A DNA stretch of 64,000 bases from Terrabacter sp. 28 (lineage in GTDB: Bacteria > Actinomycetota > Actinomycetes > Actinomycetales > Dermatophilaceae), in the NCBI GenBank assembly GCA_000955875.1, contig JYOE01000007.1, forward strand, positions 79,361-143,360, written 5' to 3'. The notes beneath the pieces were generated by a model. The model saw only the letters and a list, made by a program, of their open reading frames with translations, was not told where the DNA came from and made no database searches. Position 1 is the stretch's first letter, and each line of letters begins with the position of its first letter. Below, piece by piece: positions 16,905 through 27,000 of the stretch. The position numbers were made by a program, and so were the translations under genes.

Positions 16905-17021
16905 CGTCGGAAACTGAGCACTCGACCGGAATGTGAGCGCTCCCTCCCGTCGAGTGCTCACTTTCCGGCGTCGGGAACTGAGCACTCGACGAGGCGGAGG
17001 CGTCGGGGACTGAGCACTCGA
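16905..17021. repeat. Cluster of four CGGAAACTGAGCACTCGA-type repeats
   Basis: Copies lie at 16905-16926 (+), 16948-16970 (inverted), 16968-16990 (+) and 17000-17021 (+). The first two can fold into a hairpin. The cluster fills the 157-bp gap between the GH144-type start and the lacI stop. Other members occur at 33.2, 42.9-43.0 and 63.8-64.0 kb. Confidence 0.85.
16932..16945. promoter_or_regulatory. Candidate CebR-like LacI operator upstream of the GH144-type gene
   Basis: TGTGAGCGCTCCCT resembles the known CebR (cellobiose regulator) site TGGGAGCGCTCCCA, sharing the GAGCGCTC palindrome core. It is 53 bp before the GTG of the GH144-type gene and 92 bp from the stop of the adjacent LacI gene. 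Being inside a repeat cluster weakens the call. Confidence 0.4.
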
Positions 17022-17036
17022 TGGAGAAGGCGGGGG

Positions 17037-18080
17037 TCAGGCTCCGGCGACGGAGGTGGGGTCCCAGTCGCAGCCGCACGAGCCACGCACGACGAGCCGG
17101 GTGGGCAGCACCTGTGGCTGCACGTCGAACCTGCGGCCGCCGATGCGCTCGTGCAACCGGATCGCCGCCCACCGCCCCAGCTCGCGCATCGGCTGCTGCA
17201 CGGTGGTGAGGCCGGGGGCCAGGTAGCGCGACGTCATGATGTCGTCGAAGCCGACCACGGCCACGTCGTCGGGCACGCGGCGACCCTCACGCGCGAGCAT
17301 CACCATCGTCGCGAGGGCGAGCTCGTCGTTGGCGCAGACGAGCCCGTCGAACGTGGCACCTGACGCCTCGGCCGCGAGCAGCTGCTCGACGACGCTCTTG
17401 CCCGACGCCTCCTCGTACCTCACCCGGATCGGGTCGACGGCCTCCACCCCGCGCTTGCGCGCCAGGGCGTGCTGGAAGCCGCGGTAGCGCTCCGAGATGT
17501 CGTGCGAGTCGTCGGGGTCGCCGACGAAGACGAGGCGGGTGCGCCCGTGGTCGAGCAGGTGGCGGGTCAGCTCGGCCGAGCTGATGAAGTTCTCGACCTG
17601 CACCGAGTCGCAGCCCTCGACGGCCTCACGAGCGACGAGCACGGTCGGGGTGGTCTTGACGATCTGGCGGATCAGCGACTCGCTGATGGTGTCGTTGGCG
17701 ACGACGATGCCGTCGATGCGACCGAGGATCTTGCGCACCGACGCCTCGGCGTCCTTGGACGCGTCGCACACGACGACGACCACGGACTGCCCGTCGCGCG
17801 CCGCCGTCGACTCGAAGCCCGACAGCAGCTCCGAGTAGTACGGCCCCGCCAGCCCGGGCAGCACGAGCCCGTGCGTCTCGTGGGTGGGCACGTCGACGGG
17901 CCGGCCGGCCCGCAGCGGCACGTACTCGAGGTCCTCGACGGCCCGGAGCACCCGCTGGCGCGTCTTCGCCGAGGCCGGCGTGGAGCCGCTGAGCACCCGC
18001 GACACGGTGGCGATGGACACACCGGCGCGCTCGGCCACCGTGTAGATGGTGACCGGGCGGTCATCGTGCTCCGTCGACAC
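17037..18080 (-). CDS. LacI-family regulator, CebR-like
   Basis: 347 residues from a GTG at 18080 preceded by GAGGGAG; the open frame extends 255 bp further but that part is low-complexity Arg-rich and not coding-like. The HTH is TIYTVAERAGVSIATVSRVLSG (about residues 10-31), then a sugar-binding domain (GLVLPGLAGPYYSELLSGFE, GIVVANDTISESLIRQIV, VVGFDDIMTSRYLAPGLTTV) and a C-terminal LPTRLVVRGSCG. This is close in layout to CebR-type repressors of cello-oligosaccharide genes. It sits between GH144-type and transporter genes, so it probably controls the glucan-oligosaccharide block. Confidence 0.88.
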   Translation of the reverse strand: MSTEHDDRPVTIYTVAERAGVSIATVSRVLSGSTPASAKTRQRVLRAVEDLEYVPLRAGRPVDVPTHETHGLVLPGLAGPYYSELLSGFESTAARDGQSVVVVVCDASKDAEASVRKILGRIDGIVVANDTISESLIRQIVKTTPTVLVAREAVEGCDSVQVENFISSAELTRHLLDHGRTRLVFVGDPDDSHDISERYRGFQHALARKRGVEAVDPIRVRYEEASGKSVVEQLLAAEASGATFDGLVCANDELALATMVMLAREGRRVPDDVAVVGFDDIMTSRYLAPGLTTVQQPMRELGRWAAIRLHERIGGRRFDVQPQVLPTRLVVRGSCGCDWDPTSVAGA

Positions 18081-18312
18081 CCACGCTCCCTCGCTCGGGG
18101 TCAACTGTGCACGCCGCCACGACGCTCCACAACCCGGGCGTCGAGAGTCTCGCACCGTGGCCACGCGCGCCCTGCGACGCGCCGCTCGGGCACCGGGGCC
18201 GTATGCCGCCGGGCCGGGCCGGCGAGCGCAGGCGCCGTCACGCGGGTGGCCACGTCGCGGTGGGCCGGCGCTCCCTGCCGGTCCACCGCGACGCGCCGTC
18301 GGTGGGGGCGCC

Positions 18313-20166
18313 TCAGAACGGGTTGGGGATCGCATCGATGAGCTTGCGGGTGTAGGCGTCGCTCGGGTCGCGGATGACCTTGAGGGTCTGGCCCTGCTCG
18401 ACCACCTTGCCGTTGTTGAGCACGATGACCTCGTCGGCGAGCATGCGCGCGCTCAGCAGGTCGTGCGTGATGTAGAGGATGCCGACGTCCTTGCTCTGCA
18501 CGAGGTCGTTGAGCAGCTCGAGGATCTCGGCGCGGATCGAGACGTCGAGGCTCGAGATCGGCTCGTCGGCGACGATGATCTCCGGCTCGACGGCGAGCGC
18601 CTTGGCGATGACGACGCGCTGGCGCTGGCCGCCCGACAGCTCGTAGCCGTAGCGGTTGACGAACCGCTCGCTCGGGGTGAGCGCGACCGTCTCGAGCAGC
18701 TCCTTGACCCGCTCGCGCAAGGCGTCGCCGCGCAGCCCGTGGTAGTTCGCGAGCGGCCTGGCGAGGATGTAGCCGATGCGCTTCGCCGGGTTGATCGAGC
18801 TGTAGGGGTCCTGGAAGACCATCTGCACGTCGCTGCGGTAGTCGCGCAGCGAGCGGCCCCGGAACCCCGACACCTCCTGGTCGCCCTTCGGGCCGTGGAA
18901 GACGATGCGCCCGCTCGTCGGGCTGTCGACGCCGGTGATCATCCGCGCCAGCGTCGACTTGCCGCTGCCGCTCTGGCCGACGAGGGCCGTCACCTCGCCC
19001 TTGCGCAGCACGAAGCTCGCGTCGGTGACCGCCTCGGTGCGCTGGACCGCGAGCCCGCGACGTCGGGTGAAGACCTTCGACACGTTCTCCACGGAGAGCA
19101 CGACGTCGCCGCGCAGGGCCTGGGTCGACTCCTCTGCCGTCTTGACGAACTGCGGCCCCTCGAAAGTGCGCCTGGGCTCGCCGTGCTCGCCCGACCCTCC
19201 TTCACGCTGCTGGGCCTCGGCGACGATGCAGGCGGCCCGTCCGGCGCCGAGCGGCACGATCGGTGGGTCGACCTCGGCGCACCGGGCGACCCGTTCGGGG
19301 CAGCGCGGCGCGAAGCTGCAGCCCACGATCGGCAGGCTGAGGTCCGGAGGTCGACCGGGCACGTAGGTGATCCGCACGGTCTCGGCGCGCGGGTCACCGT
19401 ACGAGCCGAGCAGCCCCTTGGAGTACGGGTGGAGGGGCTGGGCCAGGAGCGCACCGGCCGGCTGCTCCTCGACGATGCGACCGGCGTACATCACGAGGAT
19501 GCGGTCGGACAGGTCGAGCACGGTGCCGATGTCGTGGCTGATGAAGAGCACGGCGAAGCCCTGCTCGGCCTGCAGCCGGCGCACGTTCTCGAGGATCGAG
19601 TGCTGCACGACCACGTCGAGACCCGTCGTCGGCTCGTCGAGCAGGATGAACTTCGGCTCGAGGGCCAGGGCGAGCGCGAGGTTGACACGCTGGCGCATGC
19701 CGCCCGACAGCTCGTGCGGGAACGCGGAGACGAACTTGTGGTCGATGATCACCATGTCGAAGAGCTGCTTGATGCGTTCGGTGACCTTGTGCCCGCGCAG
19801 GTTCGAGTGCTGTTCGATGACGTCGCGGAACTGCGCCTCGACCCGCGTGACGGGATTGAGGGCGTTCATGCTGCTCTGGAACACCGTCGAGATGTCGCGC
19901 CAGCGCAGGTCGCGCAGCTCGTCCTCCGACAGGTCCGTGATGTCGGTGCCGTCGAAGGTGATGCTGCCGCCGCTGATGCGGCCGGGCCGCTGGAGCAGCC
20001 GCAGCAGCGCCGTGCCGAGCGTCGTCTTGCCCGAGCCGGACTCGCCGATGAGTCCGACGAACTCGCCCGGCTCGATGGAGAAGCTGACGTCCTGGACGGC
20101 GTCGAGCGGCCGGTGGGCCTTCGGTTCGTAGCGGACCGAGAGGTTCTTCACGTCGAGCAGGCTCAT
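18313..20166 (-). CDS. Oligopeptide/oligosaccharide ABC transporter, fused DppD-DppF ATPases
   Basis: 617 residues containing two complete ABC domains. The first has Walker A GESGSGKTT (41-49), signature LSGGMRQRV and LLDEPTTGLDV, then the oligo_HPY tail with clustered Cys (CSFAPRCPERVARC) known in DppD-type subunits. The second has GQSGSGKST near 397-404, LSGGQRQRV and ADEPISSLDVS. It energises import by the two permeases upstream. ATG 20166 overlaps the permease stop (ATGA); the longer frame to 20331 is inside the permease gene. The 232-bp gap to the downstream LacI gene shows no clear terminator. The system class imports peptides or oligosaccharides; neighbouring glycosidases favour the latter. 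Confidence 0.9.
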   Translation of the reverse strand: MSLLDVKNLSVRYEPKAHRPLDAVQDVSFSIEPGEFVGLIGESGSGKTTLGTALLRLLQRPGRISGGSITFDGTDITDLSEDELRDLRWRDISTVFQSSMNALNPVTRVEAQFRDVIEQHSNLRGHKVTERIKQLFDMVIIDHKFVSAFPHELSGGMRQRVNLALALALEPKFILLDEPTTGLDVVVQHSILENVRRLQAEQGFAVLFISHDIGTVLDLSDRILVMYAGRIVEEQPAGALLAQPLHPYSKGLLGSYGDPRAETVRITYVPGRPPDLSLPIVGCSFAPRCPERVARCAEVDPPIVPLGAGRAACIVAEAQQREGGSGEHGEPRRTFEGPQFVKTAEESTQALRGDVVLSVENVSKVFTRRRGLAVQRTEAVTDASFVLRKGEVTALVGQSGSGKSTLARMITGVDSPTSGRIVFHGPKGDQEVSGFRGRSLRDYRSDVQMVFQDPYSSINPAKRIGYILARPLANYHGLRGDALRERVKELLETVALTPSERFVNRYGYELSGGQRQRVVIAKALAVEPEIIVADEPISSLDVSIRAEILELLNDLVQSKDVGILYITHDLLSARMLADEVIVLNNGKVVEQGQTLKVIRDPSDAYTRKLIDAIPNPF

Positions 20167-21095
20167 GCGTCCTCCCTGAGGTGCGGGTTGCTCAGCAGGT
20201 CGACACCGAAGTTGATGAAGGCCATGCCGGTCATGAGGATGGCGAGGACGAGGCCGGGCACGAAGACCCACAGCCACAGTCCCTGCGTGATCGCGCCCTG
20301 GGCGTTGGCCTGGTAGAGCATCGTGCCCCACGAGACGCTCTGCGAGTCACCGAGGCCGAGCACGGCGAGGCCGGCCTCGGCGCCGATCGCCCCCGTGGCC
20401 GAGCCGACGAAGGCCGCCGCGACGAGCGAGCTCATGTTGGGCATGATCTCGCGGAAGACGATGCGCATCGTGCCCTCGCCCGAGAACTTCGCCGCCGTGA
20501 CGAAGTCGCGGTTGCGCAGCGTGATGATCTGCGCGCGCTTCGCCCTGGCGCCGCCCGCCCACGAGGTGATCGCGATGACGCCGACGATGAGCCAGACGCC
20601 ACGCACCTCGGAGTAGGCCACGAGCGTGATGATGAGCGGCAGCGTCGGGATGACGAGCGCGACGTTCGTGATGAACGAGAGGATGTCGTCGACGATGGTG
20701 CCCTCGGCGTAGCCAGAGATCATGCCGATGACAAGGGCGATCATCGTGGCGAGCAGCCCGCCGAAGAGGCCGACCAGCAACGAGATCCGTGATCCGTAGA
20801 TGAGCTGTGAGGCGATGTCGCGACCGTCGGTGGTCGTGCCGAGCCAGTTCTCGCCGCTCGCGCCGGCCAGCGGCGTGAACGAGGAGTCGAGCGGGTCGTG
20901 CGGTGCGACGAGCGGCGCGAAGACGGCGACGAGCACGTAGGCGGCGACGATGACGATGCCGATGCGCGCCTTCCTGCTGCTCCACACCACCTGCCACCAG
21001 CGGTCGGGACGCTCGACGTCGGGCACCTGCTCGACGTTGGACGTCTGGGCCGGGTCACCCTCTGCCATCACGTCGTTCAGCGGTGTGGTGGTCAT
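20163..21095 (-). CDS. ABC transporter permease, DppC/OppC type
   Basis: 310 residues. It has the OppC layout: a cytoplasmic N-terminus (RWWQVVWSSRKARIGIVIVAAYVLVAVFAPLVAP), the conserved segment HDPLDSSFTPLAGASGENWLGTTTDGRDIASQLIYGSRISL, and an EAA-like loop FVTAAKFSGEGTMRIVFREIMPN. ATG 21095 overlaps the DppB-type stop by 4 bp, and its own stop overlaps the ATPase ATG, so the three genes are tightly coupled. Partner in an oligosaccharide or peptide importer. Confidence 0.92.
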   Translation of the reverse strand: MTTTPLNDVMAEGDPAQTSNVEQVPDVERPDRWWQVVWSSRKARIGIVIVAAYVLVAVFAPLVAPHDPLDSSFTPLAGASGENWLGTTTDGRDIASQLIYGSRISLLVGLFGGLLATMIALVIGMISGYAEGTIVDDILSFITNVALVIPTLPLIITLVAYSEVRGVWLIVGVIAITSWAGGARAKRAQIITLRNRDFVTAAKFSGEGTMRIVFREIMPNMSSLVAAAFVGSATGAIGAEAGLAVLGLGDSQSVSWGTMLYQANAQGAITQGLWLWVFVPGLVLAILMTGMAFINFGVDLLSNPHLREDA

Positions 21096-22081
21096 GACTC
21101 CGCCCTCCTCGCACGCGGGTCGAGCACTCCGTAGAGCAGGTCGGCGACGAGGTTCGCGATGAGCACCCCGACGGTCGTGAGCAGCATGAGGGTCTGCAGC
21201 AGCGGGTAGTCCTTGTTCTCGACGGCCTCGCCCATGAGCCGCCCCAGGCCCGGGTAGTCGAACGCCTGCTCGACGAGGATCGCGCCGCCGAGCACGCCGC
21301 CGAGGGCGAGCGCGAAGCCGGTCACGCTGGGCAGCAGGGCGTTTCGTGCTGCGTACTTGAGCGCGACGACCCGGTCGGGCAGGCCCTTGGCCTTCGCGAG
21401 CCGGATGTAGTCCTCGCCGAGGTTCATGATCATCGTGTTGCGCATGCCGAGGATCCAGCCGATGGGCGTCACGATGAGCAGCGCCAGCGCCGGCAGGAAC
21501 GAGTGCGACACGGCCTCCTGGATGAACGCGAAGTTCAAGCCGGGAGTGGACTCCTCGTAGCCGCCCGACGTCGGGAACCAGCCGAGCGTGTAGCCGAACA
21601 CGTAGAGCAGCAGCAAGGCGATCCAGAACGGCTGGAGCGTGCCGAGGAAGGTCGATCCCAGGGTCACGACGGAGTCGAAGCGCGAGTTGCGACGCCACGC
21701 GGCATACGCCCCGAGCACGATTCCGACCGCGAACGACAGCACCTGGGTGACCGTCACGAGGACGACCGTCCACCAGAAGGCCTGCCCGATCACCTCGGTC
21801 ACCTTGAAGGGGTAGTAGCTGTAGGACAGGCCGAAGTTGCCGCGGACCAGCTCGCCGAGGTACGTCGCGTACTGCTGGAGCAGCGACCCGTCGGGCGCCC
21901 CGAGCATGGCGCGCATCGCGCGCACCTGCGCCGGGTCGAGCGCGGCGTCCTTGCCCGCCAGCTTCTTGACGATGATCTCGGCCGGGTCGCCCGGCTGGAG
22001 ACGGGGGATGAGGAAGTTCAGGGTCACCACGGCCCAAAGGGTCGCGACGAAGAAGCCGAACTTCCGTGCGAAGTACTTCAT
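21092..22081 (-). CDS. ABC transporter permease, DppB/OppB type
   Basis: 329 residues starting MKYFARKFGFFVATLWAVVT, with the conserved FLIPRLQPGDPAE after TM1, a long extracytoplasmic loop, and the late loop EDYIRLAKAKGLPDRVVALKYAARNALLP that carries the EAA motif. The C-terminus DLLYGVLDPRARR is family-typical. It follows the SBP gene after a 92-bp gap holding a strong hairpin and is coupled to the DppC-type gene. Transporter class is sure; substrate is inferred to be glucan oligosaccharide from neighbours. Confidence 0.92.
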   Translation of the reverse strand: MKYFARKFGFFVATLWAVVTLNFLIPRLQPGDPAEIIVKKLAGKDAALDPAQVRAMRAMLGAPDGSLLQQYATYLGELVRGNFGLSYSYYPFKVTEVIGQAFWWTVVLVTVTQVLSFAVGIVLGAYAAWRRNSRFDSVVTLGSTFLGTLQPFWIALLLLYVFGYTLGWFPTSGGYEESTPGLNFAFIQEAVSHSFLPALALLIVTPIGWILGMRNTMIMNLGEDYIRLAKAKGLPDRVVALKYAARNALLPSVTGFALALGGVLGGAILVEQAFDYPGLGRLMGEAVENKDYPLLQTLMLLTTVGVLIANLVADLLYGVLDPRARRAES

Positions 22082-22116
22082 GCCAACCTCACCTTCGTGT
22101 CACGCCGCGCCCCGGC

Positions 22117-22152
22117 GGGGTGGCCTCGCGCGGGTTCACGCGAGCCCACCCC
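22117..22152 (-). terminator. Strong hairpin between SBP and permease genes
   Basis: GGGGTGG (22117-22123) pairs with CCACCCC (22146-22152) and CTCGCG (22125-22130) with CGCGAG (22139-22144), one mismatch between, 8-nt loop. Placed between SBP stop and permease start, it probably attenuates read-through or protects the SBP mRNA so that binding protein exceeds permease. Confidence 0.65.
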
Positions 22153-22173
22153 GACGGGTGTGCGGGGTCCGGA

Positions 22174-23865
22174 TCAGTTGGGCGCGCTGAGCCGCGTCAT
22201 GACGAGGAGCCGGTCGTCCGACGGGTTGGCGTACGGGTTCTCCTCGCTCGGCCAGCCGACCGCCTTGTCGGTGCGGTAGATGATGCGGGCCGGGGCGTAG
22301 ATGAGCGGGGTCACCGGGAACTTCGTCATCATCGTCTCGACGAGCTCACCGAGGTACTTCTTCTGGTCGGCCTCGTCCGTCGACTCCGACAGGTTCTTGA
22401 CCGACTCGTCGACGGCCGGGTCGCTGAAGCGGCCGACGTTCGGCAGCACCTCCGCGGGCTTGGGGAACTGCTTGCTCGAGAGCTTGGCGCCGATGTTCTT
22501 CGCCAGCTCGCACCCGCCGTGCAGGTACTCGAGCATGAGCTGGAAGTCGCCGCTCTTCTTCTGCCCGTCCACCGAGTCGGGTGCGGACGCGGTGACCTTG
22601 GTGTTGACGCCCGCGGCGTTCATGCCCTGGGCGACGACGTCGGCAATGGCCTGGTAGTCGATGAACCCGGCCTGGACCGAGAAGTTCACGGCGAGCGGCG
22701 AGCCGTCGGGGTTGGTGCGCTTGCCGTCGGGGCCCTTCTTGTAGCCGGCCGCGTCGAGCAGCTGGTTCGCCTTCGCGACGTCGAACGGGATGACGGTGTC
22801 CTTGCCGGCGTACTTCTCCGGGAGGAGGTTGTTCATCGACGGCAGCTTGAGGCCGGTCTGGCTCGACGGCTTCATGATGCCGTAGGTCGCCTTCGTCGAC
22901 ATGGCCTGCTTGTCCATCGCGTAGCTGATGGCCTCGCGGAACTTCTCGTCGTTGAACGGCGCCTTCTGGTCGTTGCCCGTGAGCACGGTCGAGCCGTTCG
23001 GCGCGTAGTAGAAGTGGTTGTTCTTGGGGTCGGCGTCGACGAACGTCTTCTGCGGGTTCGGGATCTCGCCCCAGTACGCGTCGAGCTGGCCCGAGCGCAG
23101 CTTGAGAGCCGCCTGCGAGGCGTCGTAGGTGCCCTCGAGGACGAGCTTCTGCACCTTGATCTTGTCGGCCTGCCAGTAGTCCGGGCGGCGCTCGAGCACG
23201 AGGCGTCGGCCGTTGTAGCTGCCGACCTTGAACGGGCCGGTGAAGACCGGGCTCTTGTCGACGTACTTCGACGGGTCGCCGACGGCCCCGTAGTAGTGCT
23301 CGGGAAGGATCTTCGTGGAGATGATGCCGTCGTACTTCGGGGCGGCGTTGCCGGTGAACTCGAAGACGACCTTGTTGCCCTCGGCGGTCACCGACTTCGC
23401 GGGTGCGCCGAAGGTGTCGTTCCAGACGCCGGCCTTGTCGATGGCCGGGTACTGCTTGCCGAGGTTGAACGTGAAGGCGACGTCCTTGGCGGTGAAGGGC
23501 TTGCCGTCGCTCCACTTGACGCCGTCACGGATATCGAGGGTGAGCTTCGTGGCGCCCTCCCACGTCGACTTCGTCGCGAGCCAAGGCGTCTCCTCGCACG
23601 TGAGGTTGTTGCGCACGATGAGCGGCTCGTAGAGCCAGTTCGAGGTGAGCGGCTTGGGCGAGTTGGGGTTGTAGTTGACCAGGCCGCCGACGGTCGCGTC
23701 CGCGTCGGACGGGAAGGTCAGCTGGGCGATCATGCCGCCGCCACCGCTGCTGGCCGCGCCCTCGCTCTCCTTCTGCTTCGCGCTGCCGGCGCAGCCGGTC
23801 AGGGCCAGGGCAGCGGCGGTCAGACCGGTCACCATCAGTGTGGGTTTCGTGCGAGTCAGCGTCAT
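22174..23865 (-). CDS. Oligopeptide/oligosaccharide-binding lipoprotein (SBP_bac_5)
   Basis: 563 residues. The signal peptide ends in the lipobox LALTGC (Cys25), followed by a Lys/Ser/Gly linker. SBP_bac_5 landmarks are LYEPLIVRNNLT, DIRDGVKWSDGKPFTAKDVAFTF, TGPFKVGSYNGRRLVLERRPDYW, and EAISYAMDKQAM. This family includes peptide binders and, in actinobacteria and thermophiles, cello- and other oligosaccharide binders. It is first in the importer operon and diverges from the GH94 gene with a shared 196-bp promoter region, which strongly suggests co-control with the glycosidases. CGGAG precedes the ATG. Confidence 0.88.
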   Translation of the reverse strand: MTLTRTKPTLMVTGLTAAALALTGCAGSAKQKESEGAASSGGGGMIAQLTFPSDADATVGGLVNYNPNSPKPLTSNWLYEPLIVRNNLTCEETPWLATKSTWEGATKLTLDIRDGVKWSDGKPFTAKDVAFTFNLGKQYPAIDKAGVWNDTFGAPAKSVTAEGNKVVFEFTGNAAPKYDGIISTKILPEHYYGAVGDPSKYVDKSPVFTGPFKVGSYNGRRLVLERRPDYWQADKIKVQKLVLEGTYDASQAALKLRSGQLDAYWGEIPNPQKTFVDADPKNNHFYYAPNGSTVLTGNDQKAPFNDEKFREAISYAMDKQAMSTKATYGIMKPSSQTGLKLPSMNNLLPEKYAGKDTVIPFDVAKANQLLDAAGYKKGPDGKRTNPDGSPLAVNFSVQAGFIDYQAIADVVAQGMNAAGVNTKVTASAPDSVDGQKKSGDFQLMLEYLHGGCELAKNIGAKLSSKQFPKPAEVLPNVGRFSDPAVDESVKNLSESTDEADQKKYLGELVETMMTKFPVTPLIYAPARIIYRTDKAVGWPSEENPYANPSDDRLLVMTRLSAPN

Positions 23866-24061
23866 TGCAGAGCTCCGTCAGTCGTTCGTCATGGGTTCGT
23901 GAGGGGCGGATTTCCGTCAGGTTAGGGGCGCTCTGATCACTGCTGTCAACGCTCTGGAGGCATGTAACTACTTTCATGGGGTTCGTCGTGCGTGGTCTGA
24001 CTTTCATTTGTTTTCAAGGTGATTCAGCCTGTCCTCCAAAGAAGGCCGCTGGTAGGAATGA
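23866..24061. promoter_or_regulatory. Divergent promoter region of importer and GH94-GH3-GH35 operons
   Basis: 196 bp, more AT-rich than its surroundings. AGGGGCGCTCTGA near 23924-23936 resembles half of the candidate operator upstream of the GH144-type gene (GAGCGCTC core, two differences). CTTTCAT occurs at 23971 and 24001, exactly 30 bp apart. These are candidates only; no clean -35/-10 pair is assigned. Confidence 0.4.
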
Positions 24062-27000
24062 ATGGTGCTTGACGACAACGCTGTCCTGACCAGCCCCCGG
24101 GTCCACACCGTGACGGGACCTGCGGGCCTCTTCGCCGAGATCCTCGACAACGGTGCCCTGCGCCGGCTCGAGGCCTTCGGCACGAGCCTGCTGCTGCACC
24201 CGGCCACCGTCGCCGAGGCGGGTCTCGCCAACGTGCACCTGCGGGTGCACCGTCCGGACGGCATCGCCCGGCAGCCCCTCCTGGGCCCCGGCAGCGGCTC
24301 CGTCGTCACGCCCACGGACGACGGCGTCGTCGTCACCGGGCGGCACGAGGGCCTGCGCTACCGGCTCGTCTTCCGGCTCGGCACCGACGCGTCGGCGCCG
24401 GCCACGTGGCACTGGCAGGTCGAGCTGACGAACACGACCGGCGAGCCGGTCACGGCCGACGTCGTGCTCACCCACGACCCTGCTCTCGCACCCCTGGGCA
24501 ACGTGCGCATCAACGAGTACTACGTCAGCCAGTACCTCGACATCACGCCGGTCGCCACCGCGGGTCACGGCACCGCCGTCGCGGTGCGGCAGAACATGCC
24601 GGGCGAGCGCGTGCCGTGGCTGATGGTCGGCACGACGGGCACCGGCACCGGCTGGGCGACCGACGCCGTCCAGCTCGTCACGCGCACCGAGCGCGGTGTC
24701 GTCTGGTCCGGTCTCGACGCGGCAGACCTGCCGAGCACCCGCCTGCAGCACGAGCACTCGCTCATCGCGCTGCAGGACGCCCCCGCCACGATCGCACCGG
24801 CCGACTCGCACCACACCGGCTTCTGGGGCGTCGCCCTCGACGACCACCCCGAGGCGACCTCCGACGACGATGCGCGCTGGGCCGAGATCGCGGTCGCGGC
24901 CACCCAGACCCCGTGGGCGCCGGCGGGCGACGGCGCCCACGGCCGGGACGGCGACGGCGCCTCGGTCCCGGCCACGCTCTGGTCGACGAGCCCATCCTTC
25001 GCGTCCCAGCCTCTGAGTTGTGAGCAGCTCCACGCCGCAGGCCTGCTCACGGATCGACAGCACGTCGAGACCGCCGACGACGGCACCGAGCTCGCCTGGA
25101 CCGTGCGCGGTGGCCAGCTCGTCCTACCCGCCAAGGAGCTCGCCGTGCTCCGCCCGCACGGCCACCTGCTCCGCACCGGCGACGCCTTCACCCCTGACTC
25201 GCGATCGCTCGCCTCGACGGTCTGGATGTCCGGCACCTTCCACTCCCAGGTGACGCGTGGGCACGTCGGTCGCAACGCCGTCGTGACGGGCCGCCGCACC
25301 TACCTCGGCCTCCAGCGCGCGCACGGCATACGACTCTTCGTGGAGGACGCCGAGGGCGCCTGGTCGCTCCTCGAGACCCCGAGCGCGTGGTTCACCGGGC
25401 TCGACCACTGCACGTGGTGGTACGCCGCCACGTCGGGCCCGCTCGTCACCGTGACCTCGAGCGCACCGACCCACCAGCACGCCCTCACGCTCACGGTGGG
25501 GCAGGACGGCGCGGCACCGCGCCGCGTGCTCCTGGCCGTGCAGGTCGCCGACGACCTGTCGGACGCCCCGGCGGTCGACGTGTCGAGCGAGCACCTCGAC
25601 GTCACGACGGCCGGCGACCCCCGTCCGTGGCGGGTGTCGTGGACCGGCGCCGGCGACGCCGAGATCGGTGACGCCCGCCTGCAGTCCGACGGCGAGGCTC
25701 GTGGCCGGGGCTGGGTCACCGTGCTCTTCGACCCCGCCCCCCACGTGCAGGTCACGGTCGAGTCTGCCCCCGAGGCCGGTGAGGCGCCCGAGGGCGAGAT
25801 CACCCCCGCGGGCGAGCAGCTCGGGCAAGCGTTCTGGGACCGCGCCGGCCACGCCGTCTCGCTCGACGGCACCGGCCTCGGCGACGACGACACCCGGGCC
25901 GCGCACCTGTCAGCGGCGCTGCCCTGGTTCACCCACAACGCCTTCGTCCACTACCTCTCGCCCCGAGGGCTCGAGCAGTTCTCGGGCGGCGCCTGGGGCA
26001 CGCGCGACGTGTGCCAGGGTCCGGTCGGCCTGCTGACCGCCCTCGGTCGCCAGGAGTCGGTGCGCGACGTGCTGCTGCGGGTCTTCCGCGCGCAGAACGC
26101 CCGCGGCGACTGGCCGCAGGCCTTCGAGTTCCTGCCGCCGCTGCCCGAGTCGGGCCAGCAGGACTCGCACGGCGACGTCGTCTTCTGGCCCGTCCTCGCG
26201 GCCGGCGACTACCTGCGCACCACGGGCGACGCCTCCCTGCTCGACGAGCCCGTCGCGTTCGTCGGCGACGACGCGCTCGAGCCGGCCGCTCCGGTGGCGG
26301 AGCACCTGCGACGTGCGGTCGCGCGCATCGCGGAGTGCACCGTCCCCGGGAGCCCGCTGCCGGCATACGGGCACGGCGACTGGAACGACTCGCTCCAGCC
26401 CGCCGACCCGCACCTCGCGGCGAACCTCGTGTCGACGTGGACCGCCGTGCTCCAGACCCAGGCGCTGCGCACCCTCGCCGAGGGCCTTCACGCTGTCGGC
26501 GCGACCGGCGGTTCGGTGGCCCTCGCGGCCGACGCGGACGAGCTCGCCGAGCGCACCCACGACGCCCTGCTCGACCAGCTCGCCTCCGACCCGGTGCTCC
26601 CCGGCTACCTGCTGCACCACGACGACGGGCGGCTCGAGCCGCTCGTGCACCCCACCGACGAGCGCACCGGCCTGCGCTACGGCGTGCTGCCGTGGATCCA
26701 CGCCATCGGCGCCGACCTGCTCACGCCCGAACAGGCCCGCCACCACCTCGACCTCATCGAGGAGCACCTGCTCGGCCCCGACGGCGCGCGCCTCTTCGAC
26801 GGCCCGGTCAGCTACGTCGGCGGCCCGATGACGGTGTTCCAGCGCGCTGAGGCGAGCACCTTCTGGGGCCGCGAGATCGGCCTCATGTACATGCACGCGC
26901 ACCTGCGCTACGCCGAGGCCCTGGCCCGCGTCGGTGACGGCGACGCGCTGCTCACGGCGCTGGCCAAGGCGAGCCCGGTCGGCCTGGAGTCGCTCGTCCC

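Noticed and set aside
16905..17021. Insertion sequence remnant
   Set aside because: No transposase fragment or target duplication is seen; only short repeated units are present.
18081..20331. Extended starts of the LacI and dual-ATPase genes
   Set aside because: The extra codons are low-complexity or lie in the neighbouring gene; starts with ribosome sites or ATGA overlaps were used instead.
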